From positions 13,888,001-13,952,000 of the forward strand of contig NC_065877.1 of the NCBI RefSeq assembly GCF_933775445.1: DNA of 64,000 nucleotides, written 5' to 3'. The DNA is from Argentina anserina. Taxonomy: Eukaryota > Streptophyta > Magnoliopsida > Rosales > Rosaceae. A program made the translations under genes and the position numbers. The notes beneath the pieces were generated by a model. That model did no database searches, was not told where the DNA came from, and saw nothing but the letters and a program-made list of their open reading frames with translations. Shown piece after piece: positions 49,939 through 60,134 of this stretch (positions within the stretch are counted from its first letter, which is position 1; every line of letters begins with the position of its first letter).

Positions 49939-50202
49939 CTAGCCGATAATTAAGAGGGCTTGGCGACAAGGGCCGTTGGTTGTCGTCAGGTCAGTAAAAG
50001 CAGGATTAACATTTCTGGCATCATTAGGCTTTTGAACGTGACGCTTACGAGAATTCCGGGGCCGGTGAAGGTTAGAATGACCGGCCAAGGATTGCGAGCT
50101 TGGGAAGGTCCTCGAACAAATTGTGCAGATGTATTGGCGTCCTTCATCACGCCTGTTGCTGCTTAAACTTTCTACATAACCCGAATTTGATTTGCTGAAC
50201 AT
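49939..50202 (-). CDS. Small single C2H2 zinc-finger protein, possibly frameshifted
   Basis: 87-aa ORF with one finger, YICTICSRTFPSSQSLAGH plus SNLH; ligands C26, C29, H42 and H46. The helix reads QSLAGH instead of the plant QALGGH. A basic stretch (RPRNSRKRH) follows. After the finger, the frame ends at TAG soon after QALLIIG, but the neighbouring frame stays open from about 49955 to 49850 and reads RLADDEPHIIRSFKEHYARA and on, ending at TAG. A one-base shift or an unrecognised intron may therefore have shortened it. No EAR motif is seen. ATG context is aaaaATGttc. Confidence 0.62.
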   Translation of the reverse strand: MFSKSNSGYVESLSSNRRDEGRQYICTICSRTFPSSQSLAGHSNLHRPRNSRKRHVQKPNDARNVNPAFTDLTTTNGPCRQALLIIG

Positions 50203-50359
50203 TTTTGGCGATTGATTAGAAGATAGATAATTGAAAGCAAGGAGAGATTTAGTGAAAGATAGGAATGAATCGACGAATCAACTTCGAGCAAACAAAGGGG
50301 ACTAGAAAAGGGGTATGTAAAGGAAGTTGGTAGGTGAACTCGATCGGAGGTTTTAAAAA

Positions 50360-51027
50360 GGGTAAATTCCTCCTATGGTACCTGATGTTTGGCTACTTGG
50401 ACAATTTAGTATCTGATGTATGAAAACGGACAATTTGGTACCTAAAGTTCTCAAATTTAGGCCATTTTGGTACTTATGTCAATTTTGACCACATTTTCAG
50501 AGTTATTTCCGTCATCTTATCTATACTTTACTTCATTTTTTCATAATACCTCCAAATTGCCTCTAAATTATTACTAAAAATTTGATAACTCATCCACTTA
50601 GTATCTGTGATGATTTACGTATATAAGCTTTCATAATGTAGTTATCAATCTAAATTAATTTTAATTATAAGTAATTTAAAATATATATTTTAATAAAAAA
50701 TTATAATTGCATAAAGGCAATTTATTTCTTTTGCAGAAAATAATTAAAATACAATAAATATATTAAGAAAAAAAAATTATTCTCGATATATGCGAAGTAG
50801 ATGCTAAGTGGAGTAAATAAATCAATTTAATTATCTCCAAAGAGAGACAATTATAGGAATAAATGAAGAAAAATGTGAATTTAATGAGTTTAGGGCTAGA
50901 AATGACGAAAATAACCTTAAAAATATGATCAAAATTGATAGAGGTACTAAAATGGCTTACAAATGAGAACTTCATGTACTAAATTGTCCAAGTAGCCATA
51001 TTTTAGGTACTATAGAAGAACTAACCC
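50360..51027. mobile_element. Mutator-like MITE (668 bp) upstream of the small C2H2 gene
   Basis: 9-bp duplication TTTTAAAAA (50351-50359, 51028-51036). Termini GGGTAAATTCCTC and, reversed, GGGTTAGTTCTTC. The long inverted repeats share tggctacttggacaatttag. No ORF. It lies about 150 bp upstream of the ATG of the small C2H2 gene, so it may affect its promoter. Confidence 0.82.
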
Positions 51028-51036
51028 TTTTAAAAA

Positions 51037-53959
51037 ACTGATGTCAATTCAATTTTGAAGAGAGAGGTACGGTAGATCTTTAGATAGAAAATAATCTCCT
51101 GGTGTAAGAATGAGGATGAGGGTGAGGGTGAGGACTGAGGAGAGTACTAAGTGAGTTAAAGAGATTTAGGGTTAGGGTTTGAAGCAATGTGAGGAGAAAT
51201 GGACTGGTTCTGTGACTTAAAGGTGCTTTGTCTGGTAGGAACTGTGCATACTGCTTAGTTAGCTATCTACGTGTACTGTGTAGCAATTATTCTATTGACA
51301 AAATCTATGAAACAAAATGGTACGTTAAATTGGTGTTTTCAGCTTTGTCCAAAAAAAACTTTCTTCTTCTTCTGTCGAAAAATTTTGAAAAAAAAGTAAA
51401 CTATTCTTCATCTTACTATTAGTTAGAAGAAAGCTTTTTTCACCTTTGATAATCTAAAACTTTTAATTAATTGAAGAGGTTATATATCATGCAGTAAATT
51501 GTTAAATATTTCTCAAAATCATGTATTATGAAATAATGCTAGTTTAGTTATTCGAATTCTTATCTCTCGATCATGCTTGCACATCTAGTCTAAAGTCAAA
51601 CGAGCAATTACATTTAAAAGATATATATGCGTTTCAGTAATCAACTTTTTAATTAGAATTTTACGTACGTAAGGTACACATTTTCGGTCAGAATACACTG
51701 ATTTGAAACCACCTAATATATTTTGTGACACTGCCATGTCGTATAGCAGTCGAAAGAGCCAAATCAATCATTGTAAAAAATTATTATATGTACCGGGTAC
51801 ATAATTTACGTAGTGTATCTATTTAATGTTATTGATTTATTTTTTACTGTGTTTATTTCTGATTAGTTACTCATATTTAAATAATATTTTTTTTATACTG
51901 CGTGCATATTTATTACACCATGAAGTAATATAATTAACTAAGTACACCACATATTAGTGTCACGTGGTGTTCCAGGTACACAAAATAATTACTCTAATCA
52001 TTGAAATGATCCCATGTTTCTACACGAGATATACGCACAACAAAAATCTTAGATTATCCAATCAGAAGATCCAGTTGTATAATGTCGGTGGAATTAAATT
52101 TACATTAGCACTAGTACGTGCATTGTAATGCTACGTACGTACTTTATTAAATGTGTGAGTACCACAAAATAAATGCTCCGTACACTCTTTTCTTCGTTAA
52201 ATTTTGTAGAATGAGACAAAATATAGTATTTGTTACCAAAGATAAATTAAATAAATTACCAAAAAAGGATGGAGGAGTGTGGTTAACGAGGGCAGATTTC
52301 AGTTCTCAATAAAATTGGCAGGGTGCAAATCACTAGCTAGCTCATGAATGCTGATGGAGGGCAAAAGAAATCTCTATATGACAGTGCATATGTATTCTTG
52401 TAATAAAGTGATAACATACAAGAAATATGATTTAATTACAATAATGTATACTATACAATTTTACAGCTTTCCTATTAAAACCTAAATCCTAGCAGCTAGG
52501 AACTTGTTACATGGTCCAATTTCATTCCATAATTATTTTTTCAAAAAATTCCCATTTATTAAGTGTACTTACGACTAATTTATCGATATGAATAATGCAA
52601 TTTAAGTGTGGAGACTAATTCATAATTTGTAGATATGCATCAATAATCTTTAATGAATATGGTGGTGCTATTAACACACCCCCTTTTACTATTAACACAC
52701 AATTTCTCACATGATTTAAAAAAAATGATGTCATGCACTACCATTTCATTTGGAAGGGGTGTGTTAATAACATAAAAATGTGTATAATGAATATATTTGT
52801 TCCATCATATTATTCAACAAGTTTATATGATGATTTCAGTAAAAAGTTAGAAGATCGATAAAAATTATCTTATTCTTTTTTTAGGCAAAACATACCAATG
52901 TTGGTGCGAAACTTGCTATTACTGAAAATAAATTCCCTTAAAAGGAGCGTAATCGACATCGACAACGATCCGAAACATATGACCCAAAAGATCAGCTATC
53001 ATATTCATATTTCTAAAAATTTAATTGAAAGAAAAAATTGTGGGAAATTTATACACGTCATAATATATGAAATCAAGAAGCCTAGACGACCAAGCAGGTG
53101 TCACCTGCCATCTCAAAACCACATTCCAAACCTTTAAGACGAGAAAAAACTCACGTACGGCGAAGTTGTGTATAAACAACCTGCTGAACCTGAAAGACCT
53201 CTGAATTTAAGTTCTGAAGCACACCTATCCTCACGAATCTTTTTCTTACATCAAATAACATTAAAATTATTGGTTAGTTACCATTGGGGTGCATATATGT
53301 TACTGAAGCGATCTACCCCATTAACCAGCCGGAGGTATTCAAGTACGAAGAGCAGAAGAATATCCATTATCTGATCCCCTTGCCGTGGTTAATAGCACAA
53401 CTATCCGGTGAAAATGCGCTCATAAAATATCGTTTCAGTTATTTTAGCATCACTAATCTCGCCATTTTTCAGATTGCAGCTACACATTTTTATCATTTTT
53501 CTAAGAATCATTACCAAAGTTTACCAGTCGGATCATGTGGTCTTCTAGTTGTATACGAATTGATCCCATACTTACCTGGCAAAATATGGTAAGTTTCCGT
53601 TGGTTGGTAGCAATACTTTACCAAAGTTTACAAGTGCAATTACGCAGACAGGCAGGGAAATGGTAGCAATACTGAAGCCAACAGGTAGGAGCATCTGTAT
53701 GATTATGAATTGGCATTCCAATCCAGCATGTGACTAGAATCGAAGGAGTAAATTCCTTTATCAGCTTTTAGCATCTACCACATATGAGAAGGGGCCTTCA
53801 TACAGGAATCATCCCACACAAACGCAGTAAAATCCGAATTCTAACAAGTGCCTTGAAGCGCTCGCGTGTGTGATTAATGACATAGCACCAGAACAAGACA
53901 TCTTGCTTATGCTATCATCATTAGCAATGACCGAAACCAGACACTACTGAAACAATCGA
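51037..53959. other. Intergenic, no gene supported
   Basis: AT-rich. A telomere-like gggttagggttt lies at about 51170-51181, possibly a promoter telobox. Short ORFs at 52898-53137 and 53168-53592 have no recognisable similarity. A small inverted-repeat element is annotated separately. Confidence 0.5.
52664..52773. mobile_element. Small MITE-like inverted-repeat element (~110 bp)
   Basis: The left arm (gtgctattaacacacccc) and right arm (ggggtgtgttaataacat) are inverted copies around a short AT-rich core. No clear target duplication, so the family is unknown. Confidence 0.5.
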
Positions 53960-54613
53960 AGGAAACAAAAACTCTACAGACCATCAACCTTGTAAGCTTT
54001 GAAGTATTGATAAACCACCTGGTCGATCATCTGATACTCATAACACTGAATAATACATTTCGATGCGAGTATATAACAAAATAATAATACACAACATGCT
54101 AATAGACTCAAACAACAACAATACCAACATTCATATACAGCTAACCAGCATAAGGAACTAAAGGTCCAGAATAGAAAGAGCTCAGACAAGTCCATAGAAG
54201 GAAACTTAGTAAAATAATTTGATCCTTCGTAATAATCTGATCCAAGAACCATTTTCTTAAAATGAGATTTCAGAAGCCAACCGACCATGCTCCGCTATCC
54301 GAACACACAAAAACTTCTTCACGAAAAATTTGATTTCACCAACACATTTAACAAAGTAAGGTAACCAATCATATCTTTAGTCTAGCAAAAGCATTACCAC
54401 ATCAACAAAGTCCCAATCACTGTAGCAGGCAGCACATTATGCATCTTTAAATAATGTTCACATCTTAACTAAACTTGCAAAATTCAGCAAACTGAACTTC
54501 TCACATATAGCAGGCTATTGACTAACAAAGTCCCATATCGAAAATCGTCGCTTGAAAATCAAAACAACAAAGCTAAAAAGTCAGAGCAAACCAGCTTCCC
54601 ATTGGATCCATCA
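53960..54613 (-). other. Downstream/3' UTR region of the TMCO1-like gene
   Basis: No coding sequence seen. On the minus strand this follows the stop codon and should hold the 3' UTR; the end is not identifiable. Confidence 0.4.
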
Positions 54614-55189
54614 TCAATTGGTCTTCGGGTCGGGCATGGGGAACAACCCGGCACTGGCGCCTCGGGGCGGCGAGAAGCCCAAGAACTTCTGCAAATTGGT
54701 CCGAATACTAATCGAGCACAGAAAGTACAAAAACGCCATCGAACAATCCGTCGCGTCGTCCCCCTGCAGGCCTCTGTGGCTCATCTTCATCACCAGCCCG
54801 AAGGGCTTAAAGGGTAATTTCGCCACGGCCTTCCCTTCAAACAGCGAGTTGAGAAGGCCGAAGACGACGAAGAGAACGAGGGCTACGACGGCGCCGGACT
54901 TGAACTTGAAGAGGGAGAGGTCGCGGCTGGACTCCTTGAGGCTGGTCTCGACGCGATCGATCTTCTTGGTTTTGGACTTTTTGGTGATTTTGGCGGTGGA
55001 TTCGGTCTTCATGGTCTCGAGCTTCTTGGCGGCTTTGTCGATGGATGAGCGGAGGGACTTGTAGGAGTTGGTGCGGTAGATGAGGACCCATGAGATGGCC
55101 TCGCAGATTACGGCGGTGCAGATTGAGATTCCGACGACTGTGAGACTGTCCGAGTATTTGAAGCTGGAGAGGAAAGAGGGGGTCGCCAT
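54614..55189 (-). CDS. TMCO1: TMCO1/CLAC-type ER calcium load-activated channel protein
   Basis: Intact intronless 191-aa protein of the EMC3/TMCO1 superfamily. First membrane segment about residues 15-37 (SLTVVGISICTAVICEA), then SWVLIYRTNSYKSL and a lysine-rich coiled coil to about residue 90. A second segment is at about residues 97-115 (SGAVVALVLFVVFGLL), then AKLPFKPF, MSHRGLQGDDATDCS, and a last hydrophobic segment SMAFLYFLCSISIR before a Gly/Pro-rich tail. These are conserved TMCO1 landmarks and the length is normal for the family. Animal TMCO1 is an ER protein linked to calcium release and to the translocon; the plant role is inferred from family. G+C is higher than in the neighbouring transposons. 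Start ATG in context gccATGGCGA on the complementary strand (read as MATPSFLSSF). An (AT)15 run and pararetrovirus debris lie upstream. Confidence 0.95.
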   Translation of the reverse strand: MATPSFLSSFKYSDSLTVVGISICTAVICEAISWVLIYRTNSYKSLRSSIDKAAKKLETMKTESTAKITKKSKTKKIDRVETSLKESSRDLSLFKFKSGAVVALVLFVVFGLLNSLFEGKAVAKLPFKPFGLVMKMSHRGLQGDDATDCSMAFLYFLCSISIRTNLQKFLGFSPPRGASAGLFPMPDPKTN

Positions 55190-55272
55190 TGAACTTGATC
55201 TGATTTGTTGCTGCCAGATTCGTTATTTCCTTTGGTTTTTGTCTGTGTGATGTGCTTTTTTAGTACGGGCCT

Positions 55273-55274
<2 letters not shown>

Positions 55275-55304
<30 letters not shown>
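55275..55304. repeat. (AT)15 microsatellite in TMCO1-like promoter
   Basis: Uninterrupted AT dinucleotide run of 30 bp, about 85 bp upstream of the start codon. Likely polymorphic. Confidence 0.95.
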
Positions 55305-55306
<2 letters not shown>

Positions 55307-55339
55307 ATTTTATAAGGGTATAAGTGAAATTTTGTTCAT

Positions 55340-57050
55340 AATCAATAAGAGATACTAGTTTAGAAAATTTCATAATTATAATTTAGAGTTCTGGGGGAAT
55401 GAGATCACGAGGGGCTCAGTGGTATTCTCACCACTCGCTAAATTATAAAGGGAATTAGCGATTGAAGTTTCTATTAAAATTGAGGAACCAAGAGTGACTA
55501 GAATCTTTTGTTTGGTAGAGGAGGATTTTGAACCATACATCCATATATTCATGATAGGTGAATGCAAAAATTTTATGAGGGGTAAAAGGGGTTTCTCCCC
55601 AGAGATAATGGAATAATACGAATAATATAGAGGGAATGATATAATATTTTGTTCGAATCATTTAGATCATAAATTGGCTTAATAGAGATTGACTGAGAAC
55701 TGTATAGAATTTTTTTATAAAATGTTAAGGGTTTACCAAAAGGATAATGAGTATTTGGGCCAAAAAAGGCTTTTGCTAAGGATGCAGGTGATTTTAGATG
55801 ACTCAAAGACGATTCAAGAAAAAAGTAGAAATCAACTGCCCTTTGTTGATAAGGAGATGACTTCTTATTGTTGACAAATACTGGGGGCTTAATGGAGGAA
55901 TCAGTCTTGAAAAGAGTCATATGAACTCACTAGTGCTGACTGGTAATTTGATTTGGTAGGACTGAGGGCAGTACCCAATGGACTGTATTTGTTGTTAATT
56001 GGTAGGAGGGAATGACCTGCATGAGGGACTAGACTGCAGGATGATTCAGGGGCTTCTGTTTTGGTCGGGGAAGGTGTTTCAAGGTTGACTATTTCTTTCC
56101 TGGTATTTCTTCGGGAGTTGGACGGGTTGGACCACATGATGGAGAACCCTGTAAAAATTCTCTAGTTAAAAATCTGGGATGTGATTGGCACTGCCTTTGA
56201 TGAATGCAATTTTAAAATACAATGTTTTGGACATCTTTTTGCAAAACATTTTTTGCGCTTTTGCAATCAATTATGACTAAAAAAAATTTGATTTAGTAAA
56301 TCAACTTGAAATTTACTAATACATAAAACAATAGACAAAAATTCTTTCTTGATGGTGTTGTAATTTGACTGGGCTGGATTCCAAACTCCAGAATTGAAAC
56401 GAACAATTTGTTCAGGATGACTGGGAGAAATATGTTGTTTTAAAATACCTCCATATCCTACTTCTGAAGCATATGTTTCAACTATTTTAAAAGCATTAGG
56501 GAGTGGGATTCCAAGACATGGTAATGTTTTTATGTGAGTCTTGATTTCTTTAACAAAAAAGAGGTGTGGGCAGTAGTCCAAGGAGGATATATTCTTTTGT
56601 AACCTATCAAATAAAGGTTTACATTTCTTTCTCAAGTTTTGATAAAAAATTTGCTACATAATTTAATGATCCTAGAAATCTTTGTAATTGATTTTTGTCC
56701 AATATTTCATCTGGGAATTTATCTACTAATTGAATAACTCTGCTTATGGGATTAATTTGGAGATGATGGATATTGAAGCCTAACAATCTTATATTTGTTG
56801 GAATAATTTGATTTTTGAAGCAGAAACAATTAGGCCATTGTTTTTATAATGGTAAAGAACTGGTGTAGGTGTTTCCAATGTTGATCAATTGTTTGGGAGA
56901 AAATGAGAACATCATCAATATAAACAATGAAAAATGACTATAAGGATTAAATATATCATTAATTATGTTTTGGAATTCACTTGGAGTGTTTTTAAGACTA
57001 AATGACATTACATTCCATTCATAATGACTGAACGGAGGTATCTAAAGAGG
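55340..57050 (-). pseudogene. Endogenous plant pararetrovirus fragment (Caulimoviridae-type), broken
   Basis: Minus strand carries the RT active-site YIDD at 56911-56922, a connection region, then an RNase H (56267-56635) and downstream open pieces (55901-56137, 55573-55920) of unassigned function. The RNase H-RT order and the wording are of caulimovirid, not gypsy or copia, type, and no integrase or LTR is found with it. It is defective: upstream coding is missing, stops and shifts separate the blocks, and the first RNase H acid appears as Tyr (ETYASEVGYGG). Ends about 150 bp upstream of the TMCO1-like ATG. An old genomic copy, not an infectious unit. Confidence 0.78.
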
Positions 57051-57180
57051 TAATGAAACATTTGTCGGGATTTTCGAACTTTTCGTAATGCTGGTTTTGT
57101 TGGTTATTGTTGTCACATTGGTGATAATGTTGTGTTGTTTTTTGGACAAGCTCATACGCCGTATGAGCGTCCAACACTGA

Positions 57181-58380
57181 CTAAAGGCTATTTATTCCCA
57201 TTGGATAAGAAGTCGGCTCGCTTGCTGGTAAGTTTTCATGTGATGAGACTTGTTTAGCTGAAATCGAACTTGAATGTGTGAGTTCTATAGTATATGTGAG
57301 TAGGAAATGATGAAGTACATTGTTGTAGGATCCACGTTGATATGGAACAAGAAGTTTTCTGACCACAACCCTTCCTTGAATGCAGCCAAGGCGAGTGTTT
57401 TGTTCAGGTTTCCGCATTTGGATGCTATTGTCTACCATCGCATGTCAAAGGCGCCCAACTTTTCCCTACTTTCTTGCTTTACTTGGAATAGACCGTCAGT
57501 TGTGTGTCTGGCCCCGACCATGAGGATGAACCGATTGAGGAATGTCGTTGTCAACTGCGCGAAAGAATCCATGGAGTTCGTCGGCTGTTTGAAGAACTAG
57601 TTCATAGCATCCCCGTCTAGTGTCTCGTTAAACAGGTGGCAGAGTGTGGCGTCGTCGAATTCTCTGCTGGCAGTAACTTTTTTGAAGTTATCTATGTGCC
57701 GGAATAGGTCGCCTTCGCCTGTGTATGGTGTAATTTTCGGACTTTTGGATTGCGAATGGCATACGGTATTCATTATTTGCGTGGTGAAGAGGCCTGGCCT
57801 GGCGGCGAACGATGGTTGGTACCGTGGGTTAGCGTCCCACTGCTTTATTGCGTTTCGCCGCTGCAATATCAGAGCTAGTGTGGGATCCGTGCTATGGTCA
57901 GTTGTATGGGGTCTAGAGCGGGAGGTGACGCTCGTGCTTCCCTCTTCACGGTTGTGAATACACCGTGGTGATGGTGGCCGCTTCTTGGCGAGTTCGGAAG
58001 GAGTCAAGCTGATGCTCAAGTTAACTTGTTCCCATCCTTTCGTTTGCGCACTGCCTTCGCATTGCGATTTGCCCGCTCAAGCTGCGCTCGCATCCTGTCC
58101 AACTCGGCTTGCAAAGTCGTGGCCTTCTCGTGTTCAAGTGCCAATCGGCTAGGTCTTTGGCCATGTTTTCCATTCTTGCGGCAATCGCCGGATCAGTTGC
58201 GCTAGTACTTGAGACCGTTCCTGGTGTAGGGGTGAGGATGATAGGGTCATTGGCGAAAGGTAGGGGATGGTTGAGGCTGAGGTCTGTTACGTCTTCTACA
58301 TGACCGTCTACCGGAATGGGGGGGGGGAAAGGATTGAGAGTGCTCATGTCGAAGTGTAGTTGCTTCGCTAAGTGTTGCAT
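57181..58380 (-). pseudogene. Tat-type gypsy gag remnant
   Basis: The ATG at 58380 lies about 30 bp after the primer-binding site. The first block (to 58021) is Pro/Ser-rich. The second (58019-57597) holds PKITPYTGEGDLFRHIDNF, followed by FDDATLCHLFNETLDGDAMN, a retrotransposon gag core. A stop and frame changes follow, with continuing gag-like sequence (FAQLTTTFLNRF) to about 57300. It is truncated on the left, where pararetrovirus sequence begins, so protease and RT of this copy are absent. Confidence 0.75.
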
Positions 58381-58410
58381 GTGCTTTTACGGAAACGTTT
58401 TGTCGCGTTT

Positions 58411-58427
58411 CCCACAGACGGCGCCAA
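58411..58427 (-). other. Primer-binding site (tRNA-Asp-like), Tat element
   Basis: Minus strand TTGGCGCCGTCTGTGGG, the usual start of the internal region of Tat-type gypsy elements. It marks the boundary between the LTR and gag. Confidence 0.75.
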
Positions 58428-58898
58428 TTTAACGTAGTAAATTATATTGATGTGATACGCTGTATTCCTTGATGATGTAGTACGCCGTGCTCCTTGTTTG
58501 TTTCCTGTCACAAGTAGCACGAGCTGTCAAAGTAAAGACCACGGTGGCGTGGCCTTCAACTCTCCGACGCTCAAGTTAGGCTGATGGTAATTTATGCAGA
58601 GTAACAGTGAAGGGTGTAATGTACTTCCCTTATGAGGTCAGGGATTTGACCTTTTATTGTTGAGTCGAGGTAGATCATTTACTCCTTTTCCGGTGTGGGA
58701 CAAGGTCCAATTAAGGTGTTTTTTTGTCTTCTTTGGGATGCGCGTGACAGCGCGTCCATAGTTGATTTGGGCCGCGGGGCGACCCAATGTACAGCCAGTG
58801 CGACTGGCTCTCCGCTGGTATTGCGAGGCTGGGCTATATGTTAGCCTTAGCGCGCTGATAGTTATGCTGATTATGGCAGACATAAGCCTATGCCAACA
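58428..58898 (-). repeat. Tat LTR shared by two internal regions
   Basis: Minus strand starts TGTTGGCATAGGC at 58898, just after a purine tract, and ends at the primer-binding site (…ctacgttaaa). About 470 bp. The end lacks a clear CA, so the 3' boundary may be off by some bases. Gag follows on one side and the antisense ORF/integrase region on the other. Confidence 0.6.
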
Positions 58899-58920
58899 AG
58901 ACCCCCCAAGTTCCCAGTTC
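58899..58920 (-). other. Polypurine tract of the right-hand Tat element
   Basis: Minus strand gggaacttggggggtctt immediately before the LTR start, as expected for second-strand priming. Confidence 0.65.
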
Positions 58921-59088
58921 AGGGAGGCAATTTTTTGACTGGGGAGTTAATAATTAAGCATTTCACCATAATCAGCGGTGGGTCTTACGGACTCCCCCGA
59001 AGTCCCCCAATCCCTGGTTAAGGAATGTTGAGTTGTTGATGATGTAATGGACTGTGTCGAGCCTCTTTGGGTGTTGGTTGGTTTTGCA

Positions 59089-59331
59089 GCGTAGTAAACC
59101 TTTATGCGCAGGACGTCTTTGGTCGTTATCTTTGAGCGTAATGCGTCCGTCATAGCATAGTAAATCTTTTATGCATTGGATGCCTTTGATCGCAATCTTT
59201 GAGTGTAGTGTGTCCGTCATAGCGTAGTGAATCTTTACGCGTAGGACGTCTGATCGCTATCTTTGAGCGTAATGCGTCCGTCATAGCGTAGTAAATCTTT
59301 ACGCGTAGGACGTCTTTGATCGCTATCTTTG
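59089..59331. repeat. ~66-bp tandem repeat, 3.7 copies, near LTR
   Basis: Units begin at 59089, 59155, 59222 and 59286 (partial), lengths 66, 67 and 64, with shared words gcgtagtaaatcttta and gcgtccgtcata. They lie between the antisense ORF promoter and the polypurine tract. No ORF is clearly selected. Confidence 0.88.
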
Positions 59332-59635
59332 GCGTTGTATCGTGGGCTGAGAGCAGCGCGATTTGCGCTGTGGTCAGAATGTGTCGTGCATGCATTGGGC
59401 GGACGTGCCGTGGACGGTTCAATTTCGTGGGAGGTGACGTTATCCGAGGAGGCAGTTATTGCATGCAGTTAATGCGTGTGTGATCGAAGTGTTGTCTCGG
59501 TAACTCATGCCACGTGCTGGGATCTGGGGCGATGTCTTTTGGGTCGACGGCTAAGATGTGAGTAACGGTTTTCTGTATCCGACGATTAAGGAGCGTTTTT
59601 GAGAAATCAACGGGCGAGATGTGGTATGATTTTAC

Positions 59636-59642
59636 TATAAAA
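59636..59642 (+). promoter_or_regulatory. Candidate TATA box for the antisense ORF
   Basis: TATAAAA followed by ggg, then a pyrimidine-rich leader (ctctctcgttccctcc and so on) before the start codon of the plus-strand ORF at 60135. Position and composition fit a promoter driving the antisense gene; the start site is unproven. Confidence 0.5.
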
Positions 59643-60134
59643 GGGTGAAAGGGATAGGAGGGCTGTCATTATCGACAGTTCCAAACTTTTGAATTCTGAA
59701 AACTCTCTCGTTCCCTCCTTTGCTCTCTCTCCTATTCTTCAAGCTCGGACGAAAGCTTACCAGGATCTTTGTGCGAATTGGCTTTTGAGGTATGTTTTGA
59801 TCGGAATCTCCTATATGCGTTTTGTGCTTTTGGTTGTTTGCTGGTGACTTTGTGGTTATAGGGTAAGGCATTGGTTTTGGGTTTGGGTTATTTCCATCGA
59901 ATTTGGTAGGTTTTGGGTCTGTTATATCTTTGGATGAGTGTTTTCCGGCTAGGTGGGGTATTTGTGAGGGCAGTTATTGATGAGTTTTGGCCGGTAGTTG
60001 GGTTTTATGTTCTTCGTGTTCTTCACGTTCTTCATGCTCTTTCTTGCGAGGTTCGTAGGCTAGATCCAATTAACTTTCTGACTTCTAGTTTTAGGTTGTT
60101 CGTCTTTGACTTCGGTGTTGCTTGCTGCGGCGTA

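Noticed and set aside
51166..51181. Telomere-like gggttagggttt
   Set aside because: Only one and a half repeats; more likely a promoter telobox than an interstitial telomere.
53168..53592. Plus ORFs of 68 and 102 codons
   Set aside because: No motif, overlapping frames, AT-rich context; not supported as genes.
54518..55091. ORFs of 99, 170 and 84 codons overlapping the TMCO1-like gene
   Set aside because: Antisense or out-of-frame shadows of the GC-rich coding exon.
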